DNA from: Gemmatimonadaceae bacterium
GTDB taxonomy: Bacteria; Gemmatimonadota; Gemmatimonadetes; Gemmatimonadales; Gemmatimonadaceae
DNA length: 64,000 bases
NCBI GenBank assembly: GCA_020852815.1
Contig: JADZAN010000013.1
Location: 1 to 64,000 of the forward strand
Direction: 5' to 3'
This document shows positions 1-9,800 of this stretch, piece by piece (the stretch's first letter is position 1; the number at the start of each line of letters is the position of its first letter). Made by a program: the position numbers and the translations under genes. The notes under the pieces were generated by a model, which did not search any database, was not told where the DNA came from, and saw nothing but the letters and a program-made list of their open reading frames with translations.

Positions 1-473
1 CGAACCCAGCGCCCCACGCCCACCTTCCCAGCGAAAGCTGGGATCCATTTGTCCTCGGCACACTCGCGATCGGCTGCCTCGGGCGCCAATGACCGCAACA
101 ACCAAAGCCTTCAACTCGGAGGACGCACGGAGGAACGGAGGTCCACGGAGGAGTTCAATCGCCGTGATCTCCTCCGTGGGCCTCCGTGTCTCCGTCTACC
201 TCCGTGTCATGACGATCTTGACCTTGAACTCCCTGGCCCTACGCATTTGCTGCGTCTGGCGCGGGCTCGCGGGGACTCGGGGGCGCTTGAAGATCAAGAG
301 CCTTGAACACGGAGGACACACGGAGGAACGGAGGTTCACGGAGGAGTCCAATCGCCGTGATCTCCTCCGTGTCTCCGTCTACCTCCGTGTTGTAGCGCCT
401 TTGAACTTGAACTTCCTGGCCCGACGCTACTCCGGGTTATCGCGCCCTTGACCTCGAACGTCCCGGCCCTGCG
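1..473. repeat. Intergenic palindromic direct repeats, no gene
   Basis: No convincing gene lies here. A hairpin (TCCCAGC, GAAA loop, GCTGGGA) sits at 26-43. Two copies of a roughly 120-bp element lie at about 111-245 and 303-430. Each opens with several ACGGAGG-type words, has the centre CAATCGCCGTGATCTC, and closes with the complementary CCTCCGTGTCTCCGTCTACC half, so each copy can fold on itself. Both copies end with a tail of the form TTGAACTTCCTGGCCC. A third tail-only copy lies at about 447-477 and runs into the end of the next gene. Open frames across the element only reflect the repeat. It is probably a REP/MITE-like non-coding repeat family; mobility is not shown. Confidence 0.75.
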
Positions 474-1208
474 CTACTTGAGCTGGAAGGTCGCCCGCAC
501 CACGGCGGTCACGTCCTTCTCGATGCTCGAGACGTCGCTCACGCCGTAGTCCGAGATCTCGGTGGAGAAGCGCGGCGTGATCTGGAAGACGCCCATGCGG
601 GCGTCGCGCACCGCGCCCACGGTGCGATCGGTGCTCTTGGCGATCGCCTCGGCGCGCTGCTTGGCGTCGCGGGTGGCGTCCTCGAGGAGGCCGGCGCGGA
701 TGTCACCGAGCTTGGTGTAGAGATACTCGGGGCTCGACGGCTGCAACGGGACGCCCTCGGCGATGAGCGCGCTCGCCTGCTGCGAGACTTTGGTGACGCC
801 GTCCACGTCGTAGCTGCGGATCTCGAAGGCCTGCGAGAGGCGCGTCGCGATCACGCGTCCGGTCTCGCGACCGTCGGGAAGCGTCTCGGAGACGCCGCTC
901 GCCTCGACGGGCCGCACCGTGAGGAGCGAATCGGCGACTCCCTGCTCCTTGAGGAAGGCGCGCACGCGCGCGGTCCCGCGCGACAGCTCCTGCGAGGCGG
1001 CGACCATCGACGACGACTGCACGCTCACGGTGAAGCGCCAGACGACGAAGTCGGAACGGATGGGGCGCCTGGCAGACCCGGTGACGGTGACCTCCTCGTT
1101 CCCCTTGCGAATGTCCTTCAGCGCGCCGGAGACGAAGAAGAGGCCAAGGAGGATGGCGACGGCAACGGCGCCGAGGCCGTAAAGGTGTTGGAAGCGACGG
1201 TCATCCAT
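474..1208 (-). CDS. SIMPL-domain (DUF541, YggE-like) protein
   Basis: This 244-residue protein has one N-terminal membrane anchor (about residues 9-30, after MDDRRFQHLYG), followed by a DUF541/SIMPL domain facing the periplasm. Recognisable family features are an early VTVTGSA strand, the AFLKEQGV helix region, repeated long helices and a DAKQRAEAIA segment near the C-terminus. Family members such as E. coli YggE are linked to oxidative stress tolerance or form periplasmic assemblies, but the molecular role is unsettled. The start at 1208 is chosen because the membrane segment begins right after it; the frame stays open upstream but encodes only a proline/arginine-rich shadow. No strong ribosome binding site is visible. 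It looks monocistronic. Confidence 0.8.
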   Translation of the reverse strand: MDDRRFQHLYGLGAVAVAILLGLFFVSGALKDIRKGNEEVTVTGSARRPIRSDFVVWRFTVSVQSSSMVAASQELSRGTARVRAFLKEQGVADSLLTVRPVEASGVSETLPDGRETGRVIATRLSQAFEIRSYDVDGVTKVSQQASALIAEGVPLQPSSPEYLYTKLGDIRAGLLEDATRDAKQRAEAIAKSTDRTVGAVRDARMGVFQITPRFSTEISDYGVSDVSSIEKDVTAVVRATFQLK

Positions 1209-1437
1209 TGGAAGGGCGGACGGGAGACGGGAGACGGAGACGGGAGACGAGCGTCCGGACGGGTGCGGTGCGGGGGTGGTGCGGGGGTGATGCGCGGGAG
1301 GCGGGGGGGCCCTCACGGGGAGGCACGTGGGGACAGCATCGCGCAATCCCCCTGAACCAACACGCGAGAGGAGGGGAGAAACAAGCTCACGACTCCTTCA
1401 CCGCAACGACTGGACTCCCCTCCCCCGTCCGCCCCTC

Positions 1438-2556
1438 CTACCCCAGCGCCTGGCGAAGGTCCTCGACGAGGTCGTCGGCATGTTCCAGGCCGATCGACAG
1501 GCGCAACAGGTTGTCCGGCGTTGGCGACTCGGGGCCCTCGATCGACTTGCGGTGCTCGACCAGCGACTCCACTCCCCCTAACGACGTGGCGCGGGTGAAG
1601 AGCCGCAGGCGACCGGTGAGCGCGAGGGCGTCATCGGCGCTCCCGATCGGCTGGAAGGAGACCATCCCGCCGAACAGCTGCATCTGCTTCACCGCCACGC
1701 GGTGGCCTGGGTGCGTGGGGAGGCCGGGGTAGTGCGTGACTTCGACCTTGTGGTGCGTGGCGAGGAAGGCGGCCACGCGCTCGGCGTTCGCGGTATGCTG
1801 GCGCACGCGGCACGGGAGCGAGGCAATGCCGCGGTGCACGAGCCAGCAATCGAAGGGAGACGGCACCGCCCCCGCCGTGGACTGCACGGTGCGGATGCGC
1901 TCCCACAGTGCGTCGCGCTTCGCCGTCACCAGCGCCCCGCTCAGCACGTCGGAGTGTCCGCCGTGATACTTGGTGGTGGAGTACATGATGAGGTCGGCGC
2001 CTAACGGGATGGTCGGCTGGCCGACCGATGTTCCCCACGTGTTGTCCACCGCCAGGTGCGCCCCCGCCTTGTGGGCAATCTCGGCGCAGCCGGCAATGTC
2101 CGTCACCGAGAGCGTCGGGTTGGACGGCGTCTCGATCCAGACCAGCCTGGTCCTGGCGCGCAGCGCGTCGCGCACGTTGGCCAGGTCGGTCGTGTCGACG
2201 ATGGAGTACTCGAGCCCCCAGCGCCCGAAGATCTCCTTGAGGAGCTTCTTGGTCCCGTAGTAGGTGGCGTTGGGGATGATGACGTGGTCCCCGGGGTCGA
2301 GCGCCTGCAGCACCGCGGCAACCGCCGCCTGTCCGGACGAGAAGGCCGCGGCATCGGCGGCACCATCGACCGCGGCGAGTGCTGTCTCGAGCGCCGAGCG
2401 ATTGGGGCTCTTCTCGCGCGAGTAGATGTAGCCCGAGCTGAACGATCCATCCGGCTCGCGCAGGAAGGTCGTCGACAGGTGCAACGCTTCGGCGATGGCC
2501 CCGGTGGCCGGATCAGGAGAGTGGCCGGCGTGGACGGCGATGGTTTCCTTGTGCAT
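1438..2556 (-). CDS. Cystathionine gamma-synthase/lyase family PLP enzyme
   Basis: A 372-residue member of the Cys/Met metabolism PLP-dependent enzyme family (MetB, MetC, MetZ, methionine gamma-lyase), a soluble fold-type I enzyme acting on sulfur amino acids. The start MHKETIAVHAG matches the usual N-terminus, and GGAGCCTC precedes the ATG. Visible signatures are YIYSR near residue 45 (phosphate binding from the neighbouring subunit), SSGQAA near 73-78, ETPSNP near 142, DNTW at 171-174, and the cofactor lysine in STTKYHGG (Lys196). Length is typical (370-400). Sequence alone does not separate synthase from lyase. The next gene downstream is the SIMPL protein after about 230 bp, so co-transcription is not implied. 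Confidence 0.88.
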   Translation of the reverse strand: MHKETIAVHAGHSPDPATGAIAEALHLSTTFLREPDGSFSSGYIYSREKSPNRSALETALAAVDGAADAAAFSSGQAAVAAVLQALDPGDHVIIPNATYYGTKKLLKEIFGRWGLEYSIVDTTDLANVRDALRARTRLVWIETPSNPTLSVTDIAGCAEIAHKAGAHLAVDNTWGTSVGQPTIPLGADLIMYSTTKYHGGHSDVLSGALVTAKRDALWERIRTVQSTAGAVPSPFDCWLVHRGIASLPCRVRQHTANAERVAAFLATHHKVEVTHYPGLPTHPGHRVAVKQMQLFGGMVSFQPIGSADDALALTGRLRLFTRATSLGGVESLVEHRKSIEGPESPTPDNLLRLSIGLEHADDLVEDLRQALG

Positions 2557-2648
2557 GAGGCTCCGGGAGGGCGGCGTGAACGGGATTCGCTTGGGCGGCT
2601 GCAGCGCCGCTGTTGAGTCGATGCGCGACGGTCGCCAGCGGGTGACGC

Positions 2649-3761
2649 CTACGGACGACGCGGCTGCGCGGGCCCCGGTTGACCGCCGGGCTTCCACGTC
2701 GGTCTGGGGCCATCGGCCAGGAGTCGCACCGCGCGCGCCGCGGCATCGATGACCTGCGCCATGTGTCCCGCATCGGCGTGCGACGCATCGTCGCTCCGCT
2801 TGTGATAGTCGGTGTGCAGGTTGTACGACGACAGCGTGTGCGCCGGGATCCCCAGGCGCGCAAAGGCGATGTTGTCGCTCCGCATGAAGAAGTTCTGCTC
2901 GGGGCGCTTGTCGGGTACGAGCGGGATCCCGGCCGCAGCGAGCGCTTCGCCCATCGTCGAGCGCTCGTAGCCGGTGAGCCACCCCTTCCCTCGCCCGCCA
3001 GCAAGCGAATCGGGGCGACCGATCATCTCGATCTCCAGGTTGGCCACCGTCTGGTCCAGGGGGTGCGGCGGATGCTGGATGTACCAGCGCGTGCCTAACA
3101 AGCCGACCTCCTCACCAGTGGTCGCGGCGAAGACGATCGTGCGCCTGGGGCGCGGCCCGGCGGCGAGGACGCGTGCGATCTCGAGCACCGCCACCGTCCC
3201 CGACGCATCGTCGTCGGCGCCGTTGAAGACCGAGTCGCCCTCGACCGCGGGCCCGGTCCCGAGGTGATCGTAGTGCGCATCGACCAGGATCGCCTCGCCG
3301 GCCAGCGCGGGGTCGCTCCCCCGCATGATCCCCACCACGTTCACCCCCGTCAGCCGCCGCGCCGCCGGAATGGTGTCGAGCGCCGCGAACGACGATGCGA
3401 GCGCCGGCACGGTGCGCGTCTGGCCCCCCATGGTGCGTTGCACCTGGTACATCGGGACGCGCTGGAAGAAGCCCGAGTCGCCCGCCGAGGAGAGCCCGAT
3501 GCGTTGCATCTGCTCGCCGATGAAGCGCGCCGCGCGCGCACTCCCCGGCGATCCGGTCATGCGCCCCGCCATGGAGTCGTGGGCGAGCGTCGAGAGCAGC
3601 GAGAGCACATACGCCGAGTCGACGGTCGTCGACCGGAACGGCGTTGCACCGCCGCTCGTGACCGAGGCGGTTCGCGAGCATGCGGCGAGCGCAGCCGCGG
3701 CAACCGCGGCCACCACGGAGAGTCGTCGCGCCAACGGGGCGCGCGAGATGAGTCGGGTCAT
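2649..3761 (-). CDS. M28-family zinc aminopeptidase, lipoprotein
   Basis: This 370-residue exported metallopeptidase has a lipoprotein signal (hydrophobic run ending LAAC, Cys28), so it should be anchored in the cell envelope. The M28 di-zinc ligands are visible in order: HYDHLG (His163), NGADDDASG (Asp183), TTGEEVG (Glu217/218, including the catalytic glutamate), EIEMIG (Glu243-245, where the family usually has Asp), and LHTDYHKRSDD (His320). It probably releases amino acids from peptides; close relatives include PSMA/IAP-type aminopeptidases. It lies 92 bp upstream of the PLP enzyme on the same strand and may be co-transcribed with it. Confidence 0.88.
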   Translation of the reverse strand: MTRLISRAPLARRLSVVAAVAAAALAACSRTASVTSGGATPFRSTTVDSAYVLSLLSTLAHDSMAGRMTGSPGSARAARFIGEQMQRIGLSSAGDSGFFQRVPMYQVQRTMGGQTRTVPALASSFAALDTIPAARRLTGVNVVGIMRGSDPALAGEAILVDAHYDHLGTGPAVEGDSVFNGADDDASGTVAVLEIARVLAAGPRPRRTIVFAATTGEEVGLLGTRWYIQHPPHPLDQTVANLEIEMIGRPDSLAGGRGKGWLTGYERSTMGEALAAAGIPLVPDKRPEQNFFMRSDNIAFARLGIPAHTLSSYNLHTDYHKRSDDASHADAGHMAQVIDAAARAVRLLADGPRPTWKPGGQPGPAQPRRP

Positions 3762-3904
3762 GTCGGGGCGATGAGGTCGCGCGCCACCTGATGAGGCGCT
3801 CTCCGGAACCTCGCGGGGCGGGGCGTGCAGCGCAATGTGTGCGCGCGCTCGTGTGGGGGGTGTGCTCCACGGATGGTGGCGGGGGCGCAGGTAACGCCAA
3901 GTAC

Positions 3905-3980
3905 CGTGTCACACGAAGCCAAGAAGCCACCAGCCGAAACCTCGAACCCTCTTCGTGCCTTCGCGTCTTCGCGTGAGAGC
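3905..3980. repeat. Imperfect inverted repeat between two genes
   Basis: The left arm CACACGAAGCCAAGAAG (3910-3926) is matched by a right arm containing CTTCGTGCCTTCGCG and CTTCGCGTG (3951-3975), separated by about 24 bases. The arms resemble the CTTCGTG/CACGAAG intergenic palindromes scattered through several soil bacterial lineages. It lies in the 279-bp gap between the CPBP protease and M28 peptidase genes. No gene is visible in the gap. Confidence 0.5.
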
Positions 3981-4040
3981 GCCCCTGGCTCCCGTGAGCG
4001 CGCACACGACGCCCGGCGCAGCGCTCGCCAAAGCGCGCGC

Positions 4041-4892
4041 CTACCCCCGCGTCGCCAGCAACATCACATCATACAGCGCGTGCGTCCACGCGGTGATTCC
4101 GAAGCCGCGCACGACGTACAGCGCGCTGAACGCCACACCGGCGATGGCCCGGAAGGTAAACGAGGCCAGCTCCAGCCGGTCGCCAAACGGCCCGACGTAG
4201 TGAAACGCCGAGAAGATCAGCGCCCCCGTCAAAGTCGCGAAGGTCCCGGAAGCCACCGGCCCCCAGCCGAAGATCTTCTTCGCCACCCAGAGGAGGACGG
4301 AGACGAGGATCACGCGGAAGAGGAGTTCCTCGTAGAGCCCCGCCCCTAACGAGACCATCAGCGCCGTCGGCCAGCCGACGCCGTCGAGCCCCCCCATCGC
4401 CAGCCCGGTTCCGGTACTCGCCCCCGCGCCGGCAAGTGCCCCAACGAGCTGCGCGGTGAGCATCCCGACCACCGTACCGAACACCCCCGCCAGCACCACC
4501 GACTCGGCGAGCATCGCCACGAAGGTCGAGCCCTTGAGTCCACCGGGCGCACGGCGAAGGTCGCGGATGATGAAGACGAGCATTGTCCCCACCAGGAGCG
4601 CCCCAAAGACCGGCTGCCCGCGCTCGCCGAGCACCGCCTGGAAGGCCGACTTTAGGAGGACATCCGCGCCGTTGCGAACGCCGTTCGACGCCTCCGAGAG
4701 CCCCGCCGCCATGAGTTCATATAGGATAAGAAGCGGGAGGGCGAAGGTGAGCGAGTAGCGCGGCGCACGCGAGTCGTGCCAGTATCCGCGCCGTTTTGCG
4801 GGGAGCGTGGCGTTGGGGGCGGCGAGGGGCGAGGCGGCGGCAATGCTGGAATGTACGTGCGGGGAGCGGACGCGTTTCAGCGTGGGGCGCAC
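4041..4892 (-). CDS. CPBP-family intramembrane metalloprotease
   Basis: A polytopic membrane protein of about 283 residues with the CPBP (CAAX protease / bacteriocin-processing, Abi) signature. Motif 1 is YEELLFR (Glu188-Glu189), motif 2 is FSAFHY (His231), and motif 3 is a membrane segment ending THALYD (His271); these residues form the metal site of Rce1-type proteases. Hydrophobic segments are at about 47-63, 95-110, 125-155, 175-200, 215-232 and 245-265. Substrates of bacterial members are mostly unknown. The first codon used here is GTG at 4892 without a clear ribosome binding site; the first 40 residues are low-complexity, so the true start may be internal. Confidence 0.8.
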   Translation of the reverse strand: MRPTLKRVRSPHVHSSIAAASPLAAPNATLPAKRRGYWHDSRAPRYSLTFALPLLILYELMAAGLSEASNGVRNGADVLLKSAFQAVLGERGQPVFGALLVGTMLVFIIRDLRRAPGGLKGSTFVAMLAESVVLAGVFGTVVGMLTAQLVGALAGAGASTGTGLAMGGLDGVGWPTALMVSLGAGLYEELLFRVILVSVLLWVAKKIFGWGPVASGTFATLTGALIFSAFHYVGPFGDRLELASFTFRAIAGVAFSALYVVRGFGITAWTHALYDVMLLATRG

Positions 4893-5114
4893 AGTTCTCG
4901 CGAAGGCGTGCGAGCGCTTGGCGGTTCATTCGCAACTCGTGGTGGAGCACTCATTTGCGCCCCAGCCTTGTGCGTTGTGACCGACGGATCACGGCGCGGG
5001 GCTCGCCGTGACAGCGCCTGTCGCGAGGGGCGCTCCCGCTGTCGCCGTCCTTCGTTGAGCACCCCCAAGGCGGACGTTGCGACGCCGCTGTGTGAGGCTC
5101 GAAGAGCCTAACCG

Positions 5115-5219
5115 ACGACTGCGAGGTACGAACTAACGACTGCGAGGTACGAACTAACGACCGCGCAGCGCGACCGAACGACTGCGCAGCGCGGACGAAC
5201 GACCGCGCAGTCACGACGC
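5115..5219. repeat. 21-bp tandem repeat, five units
   Basis: Five units of 21 bp follow in register at 5115, 5136, 5157, 5178 and 5199. Units 1 and 2 are identical (ACGACTGCGAGGTACGAAC plus TA). Units 3-5 keep the ACGACYGCGCAG core and diverge afterwards. The period is a multiple of three, so minus-strand frames read a seven-residue repeat, but no start signal or protein family supports translation. A VNTR or binding-site array is possible. Confidence 0.8.
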
Positions 5220-5261
5220 TCAACCGTGCGGGCCGCGCGATCCGCCCGGCCGATAAACCAA

Positions 5262-5289
5262 ACGACCGGCCCCTCTCGGGACCGGTCGT
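5262..5289 (-). terminator. Hairpin downstream of the SusD gene
   Basis: ACGACCGG (5262-5269) pairs with CCGGTCGT (5282-5289). Three inner G-C pairs follow after one mismatch, closing a four-base loop. Read on the minus strand it lies about 45 bases after the SusD stop and is followed by TTTGGTTT, as in an intrinsic terminator. Confidence 0.6.
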
Positions 5290-5334
5290 CGGCGTTTCGT
5301 GGAACTCGTCGTGCCGTTAGGCGCTCGGAGCGTT

Positions 5335-6759
5335 TTACAGGTTGCCTTCGCAACCGCGCGGCAGGACCGAGGCCGGGGCTCCGACAGGACGTCGCGCATC
5401 GCACTCCGCCTGCGGGATCGGCATGACCTTGGCGACGAACTGCCCCGGAGTGTCGATCGGCAGCTGGCTCAGGCGCCCCCAACGGCGCATGTCGACCCAG
5501 CGACTCCCTTCGAACAGCAGCGACTGATGCTTTTCATACATGATCGCATCGAGCCCGGCCGCACCGGACGCCAGCGAGGCCAGCGGCGCGAGCTTCCCGG
5601 ACGTTGTGCGAACGATGTTCAGGTCCGCCAACGCTGCACTGGTGTTCCCGAGCGCCCAGTTGGCCTCGGCGCGCAGGAGGAGGAGTTCTTCGTTGCGGAT
5701 GATCGCCGCCGGCGTGCTCGGCGTCTGCCAGATGTCGAACCGATACTCCGCCGCGATGTTGGTATTGAGTGGCGGAAAGACGGGCGTCGCCAGCTTCACG
5801 AGCTTGCGGGTGACGCGATCGTCCGGCGTCACGCCATCGGCCTGATTCTGGGCAACGGTCACCGCCTGCTTGTGCGCGTAGATGAAGTTCTGCTGGGCGA
5901 ACGAGTTGGCATTCGTCCCGTCGCCCGTCGCCGTCGAGAAGATGTGTTGCGGCCCGCTGTTCAGGGACGCCATCGTCGCCGTCGTCGAGATGAACGATTC
6001 GTTCAGCGCCGCAAGCGCTGCGTTGTAGCAGGCATTGCCGCAGCCGAGCGATCCGTAGATCACGTTCGCCTTGGCGGCGATGGCACGGCTGAACTTGAGG
6101 AAACTCGCCGGCGTGTCAAAGCCCGCGAAGCCGGAGTGCATGACAAACGGGAACGCGGCTCCACCGCCCGCCAGCTTTGCCTTCGCCGTGTCGAGCGTGG
6201 CGATGATGCGCTGGTACACTTGCGCGCGAGCCACGAACGGCGCCGGCGAACTGGGCGTGGTCGGGATCTCGGTCGGCACTCCGATCGAGTCGCGAGTGGC
6301 GATGAGGTAGAGCAGGTCAAGCGCGTACCACGTCTTGGCCCACCCTTCCACCGCCGACTTCTGGGACGCGCTGAGCGTCGAGGCGTTGGCCGCGTCGACG
6401 ATGGACAGCGCGTTCTTCATGTTCTGGTAGCGCCCCGCCCAGTTGCCGCTGGCAAAACCACCCGGATCGAGACGTTGCGGACTTGCGAGCCCGACCAGGT
6501 AATTCGAGACGTTGCGGGCGTCGGTGGTGAAGTAGTTGTACACCTCGCGGCCGAAAATGCCGACGTCGCGATTGTACCCCGCGAGCGCGCCGCGCTCGGA
6601 CACGAGAATTCCCGTGGCAAGCAACTGGATCCCGTTGGGGTCCTTCGACAACGCGTCGACGCTGGGCGAGTTGTAGTTCGGCACGTTCAGCTTCTCGGTA
6701 TTGCAACCGATCACGCTGAACATGAGCGCTCCCAGGAGCGCAACGGACCTCATGCGCAT
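5335..6759 (-). CDS. RagB/SusD-family outer-membrane lipoprotein
   Basis: A 474-residue SusD-like nutrient-binding lipoprotein. The start ATG at 6759 follows GGGAGAT and gives a lipoprotein signal MRMRSVALLGALMFSVIGC with Cys19. The N-terminal LNVPNYNSPS and the C-terminal pattern (an LLRAEANWALG helix, LNIVRTTSGK, then YEKHQSLLFEGSRWVDMRRW) are characteristic of the family. SusD proteins sit over the SusC transporter and close on the ligand; the ligand here cannot be told. It lies 58 bp downstream of the SusC gene and forms its usual pair. No glycan-degrading enzyme or ECF sigma/anti-sigma pair is adjacent, so peptides or other oligomers are as likely as sugars. Confidence 0.9.
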   Translation of the reverse strand: MRMRSVALLGALMFSVIGCNTEKLNVPNYNSPSVDALSKDPNGIQLLATGILVSERGALAGYNRDVGIFGREVYNYFTTDARNVSNYLVGLASPQRLDPGGFASGNWAGRYQNMKNALSIVDAANASTLSASQKSAVEGWAKTWYALDLLYLIATRDSIGVPTEIPTTPSSPAPFVARAQVYQRIIATLDTAKAKLAGGGAAFPFVMHSGFAGFDTPASFLKFSRAIAAKANVIYGSLGCGNACYNAALAALNESFISTTATMASLNSGPQHIFSTATGDGTNANSFAQQNFIYAHKQAVTVAQNQADGVTPDDRVTRKLVKLATPVFPPLNTNIAAEYRFDIWQTPSTPAAIIRNEELLLLRAEANWALGNTSAALADLNIVRTTSGKLAPLASLASGAAGLDAIMYEKHQSLLFEGSRWVDMRRWGRLSQLPIDTPGQFVAKVMPIPQAECDARRPVGAPASVLPRGCEGNL

Positions 6760-6817
6760 ATGATCTCCCATCGAGCGAGTGCTCGCTGAAGTCAGATTGA
6801 GTCGGAACGTCATCGGA

Positions 6818-9800
6818 TTACCAGCCGAGGTCGACCGAGAAGAAGAACGAGCGGGTCGGCGGGAACGGCGCGAGGTCGACGAAGCGGACCACGTAGTTAC
6901 CGCCGTTGTTCACTTCGGGGTCGAAGCCGTTGTAGCCCGAGATGATGAACAGGTTGCGCGCGGCGAGGCTGACACGCCCCGAGCGAGCGCCCGGCACCAC
7001 CGACCACCAGCTCTGCGGAAGGTCATACGAGAGGTTGATCTCGCGGATCTTCGTGTACGAGCCGTCCTCGAGATACACGGCCGTGCTGCGACCGCCGTTC
7101 CACGTGTTGTAGCGATACTCGCCGAGCGGGACGTTCGCTTCGGGCGACTTCTCGTCGTAGTCCCACGAGTTGCCACCCTCGTCGAAGAGGTTCTTCGTCA
7201 TGTTCGACAACGTGCCGCCGCGGCGGTAGTCGATGAGCATGTTGACGTTGAAGCGCTTGTAGTTCCAGTCGTTCGAGAACGACATCACGTAGCGCGGGTT
7301 GGCGTCTGCGAGCGGCGTCTGCGTGGTCTGCACGCCGTTCACGAGGCCGTTCCCCCAGATCGTCGAGACCGTGTGGCCCGGGGTGTAGAAGAGCTGGCCG
7401 TAGGCGTTACCGAAGCCGCGCGCCGCGGTGTTGTCGCGGAACGGCTTCACGCCTTCCGGGAACGAGGTGATCTCGGCCTTGTTCTGATACCAGGTGGCGC
7501 GCGACGTCCACTGGAAGTTCGACGTCTGCATCGGGATCGTGGTGATGCCGAGTTCCACGCCCGTCGCCTTCATCTCGCCACCGTTGACCGTCGTCGTCGA
7601 GATACCCGATGACGGAGCCAGGGTGGGACGCACGAGGAGGTCGACGATGTTGCGGTCGTAGTATGTGGCTTCGAGGCGGACGCGATCCTTGAGGAAACCA
7701 GCATCGATGCCGTACTCGATTTCCTTGAGGCGCTCCGGCTTCACCGAGGTGTTGCCAACGGTTCCGGGGATTCCGAAGCCCGCCAGGCCGCCGATGAGTC
7801 CATAGCTCGCGAAGGTCAGGTCACGCTCGCCAAAGTTCGGCTGGTTGCCCGACTCGCCGTACGCGGCGCGGAGCTTGAGCTCCGTGACACCCGCGATGGG
7901 GTTCGCAAAGCGATACGAACCGCTGACGCGCGGGAAGTAGAAGACCTTGTCGCGATCGGCATTGACGCTCGAGCGCTCGCCGCGCACGGCGCCCGAGAGG
8001 TAGAGCTTCTCGCCGAACATGAGGAGTTCTTCCTGCGCGAAGAAGGCCTGGTTGAGCACCAGCGTGCGCCCGTTGGTGACGGACGTGTTTGCGGCACCCG
8101 CGGCATTCTTCTGCGCCGGGCCAAGGCCGCGCCCGACGATGTTGTAGTCGTTCGTCTCACGGCTCTCGAACTGCCCACCGAACGACGTCGTGGCGTTCAG
8201 CCACGAGAGCGTCGTGTTGATCCATGTGCCGGAACCGGTCACATTCGAGAAGAGGTTGGTCCCGTTCCCCTGGATGATCGTCCCAGGGAACTGCCCACCC
8301 TGTACCGTCCCGAGGCGCTGGAACTGGAGTTCCTGCGGCGCATAGATGTAGTTCTCGTTCGAGAAGCGGTCAGCCCCCGCCTGCAGCGAGAAGTTGACGA
8401 TGTTGTGCTCCATCGAGAGCGCAGCATAGTTCACGCGGCTCGAGAAAATCTGACGATACACATCCTCATTGTTGAGCATGAGGTCCATCGTCTGGAACGG
8501 ATTGGACGTCGACACCGTCGCCGGGAACGCATTCAGGATGTAGCGACCCTGCTCGTTCTTCTGGCGAAGATCGACAACAGCGGGCGTGTATCCGAACGAG
8601 TAGATCGGCGACGAGAGCGCGTTGTCATTCGACGAGATGCCACGCTGCGAGAATGAGCGCAGGATGTTGGCGCCGAGCGAGACGGTGACCTTGCTCCCGA
8701 TCGCCTGGTCCAGGTTGGCGCGCAGCGACTGGCGGCGGGCACCGGTGTTCTGGATGACACCGGCTTCCTGGCGGTCGAGACCCGAGAAGAAGTAGCGCGT
8801 GCTGTTCACGCCACCGGTGAGCGACACGACGCTCTCGAACGATGGGTCCGTCTGGCCGTAGAGCTGTCCCTGGTAGTCGAAGTACGGGCACTTCGGATTA
8901 CAGGCGGCCGTGGCCGCCGCAGTCGCCTCGGCACCGAGACCGAGCGCCGTGAGCTGACCCAGGTTCTCGAACTTGCGCGACCCCAGCAGTCGCTGCGCCT
9001 GGAACGTTCCGACACGCTGCGTGAAGTTCACGCGCGGCGCCGTGGCCGAACCACGCTTGGTCGTGATCACCACGACGCCGTTGGTGGCCTGCGAGCCATA
9101 GATGGCGCTTGCCGCCGCACCCTTGAGGACTTCGATGTTCTCGATGTCGTTCGGGTTGATGTCGGCGAGGCGGTTGGTCCCGTTCTCTTCGCCGGCGTTG
9201 AGCGAGCCGGTGACGACCGCCAGACGGTTCGAACGCACGGCGTTGGAGATGATGACGCCGTCAACGACGAACAGCGGGTTGGTGTTGCCGATGAGCGACG
9301 AGGCGCCACGGATCTGGACCTGACCGCCGCCGCCGGGGGCGCCGTTGTTCATGTTGATGCTGGCGCCGACGACCTTGCCCTGCAGCGCGCTCTCGAGCGC
9401 CGGAGCCGGAACGCGCGCCAGTTCTTCCGCGCTCACCGCGGCGACCGCGGTCGCGGCGTTCTTGCGCTCGATGGTCGTGGCGGCACCGGTGATGGTCACG
9501 CCTTCGATCTGGAGCACGTCCTTCTCGAGCGCGAAGTCGGCGGTGGTCTGCGACGCCGAGACGCGGATCTGCTGACGCTTGTAGCCGATGGCGCGCACCT
9601 GGACGGTGACGTCACCGTTCGGGACTCGGAGGCGATACTCGCCGCGCTCGTTGGTACGGGCACCGCCAGCCGCACCGACGGTCCCGACGATCGCATCATG
9701 GAGCGGAGTGCCAGTCCCGGCGACCGTCACCTTGCCGGTGACTTCGCGGGTCTGCGCCCGCGCGCTCGCCGGCAAGGCGAACGACGCAAGCAATGCTGCT

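Larger units (their letters stand above)
4893..5334. other. Long intergenic region with tandem repeat and hairpin
   Basis: These 442 bases separate the CPBP gene from the SusD gene. Apart from the 21-bp tandem repeat and the terminator-like hairpin listed separately, I see no gene. Two CCTAAC/GTTAGG hexamers lie here (5107-5112 and 5316-5321). Short open frames on both strands are low-complexity and probably not coding. Confidence 0.6.

Noticed and set aside
5115-5219. A CRISPR array
   Set aside because: The units are directly adjacent without unique spacers, and no cas genes are present.
4951-5482. A small protein with seven-residue repeats on the minus strand
   Set aside because: The repeats arise from the 21-bp tandem DNA repeat; there is no start signal, and the frame overlaps the end of the SusD gene.
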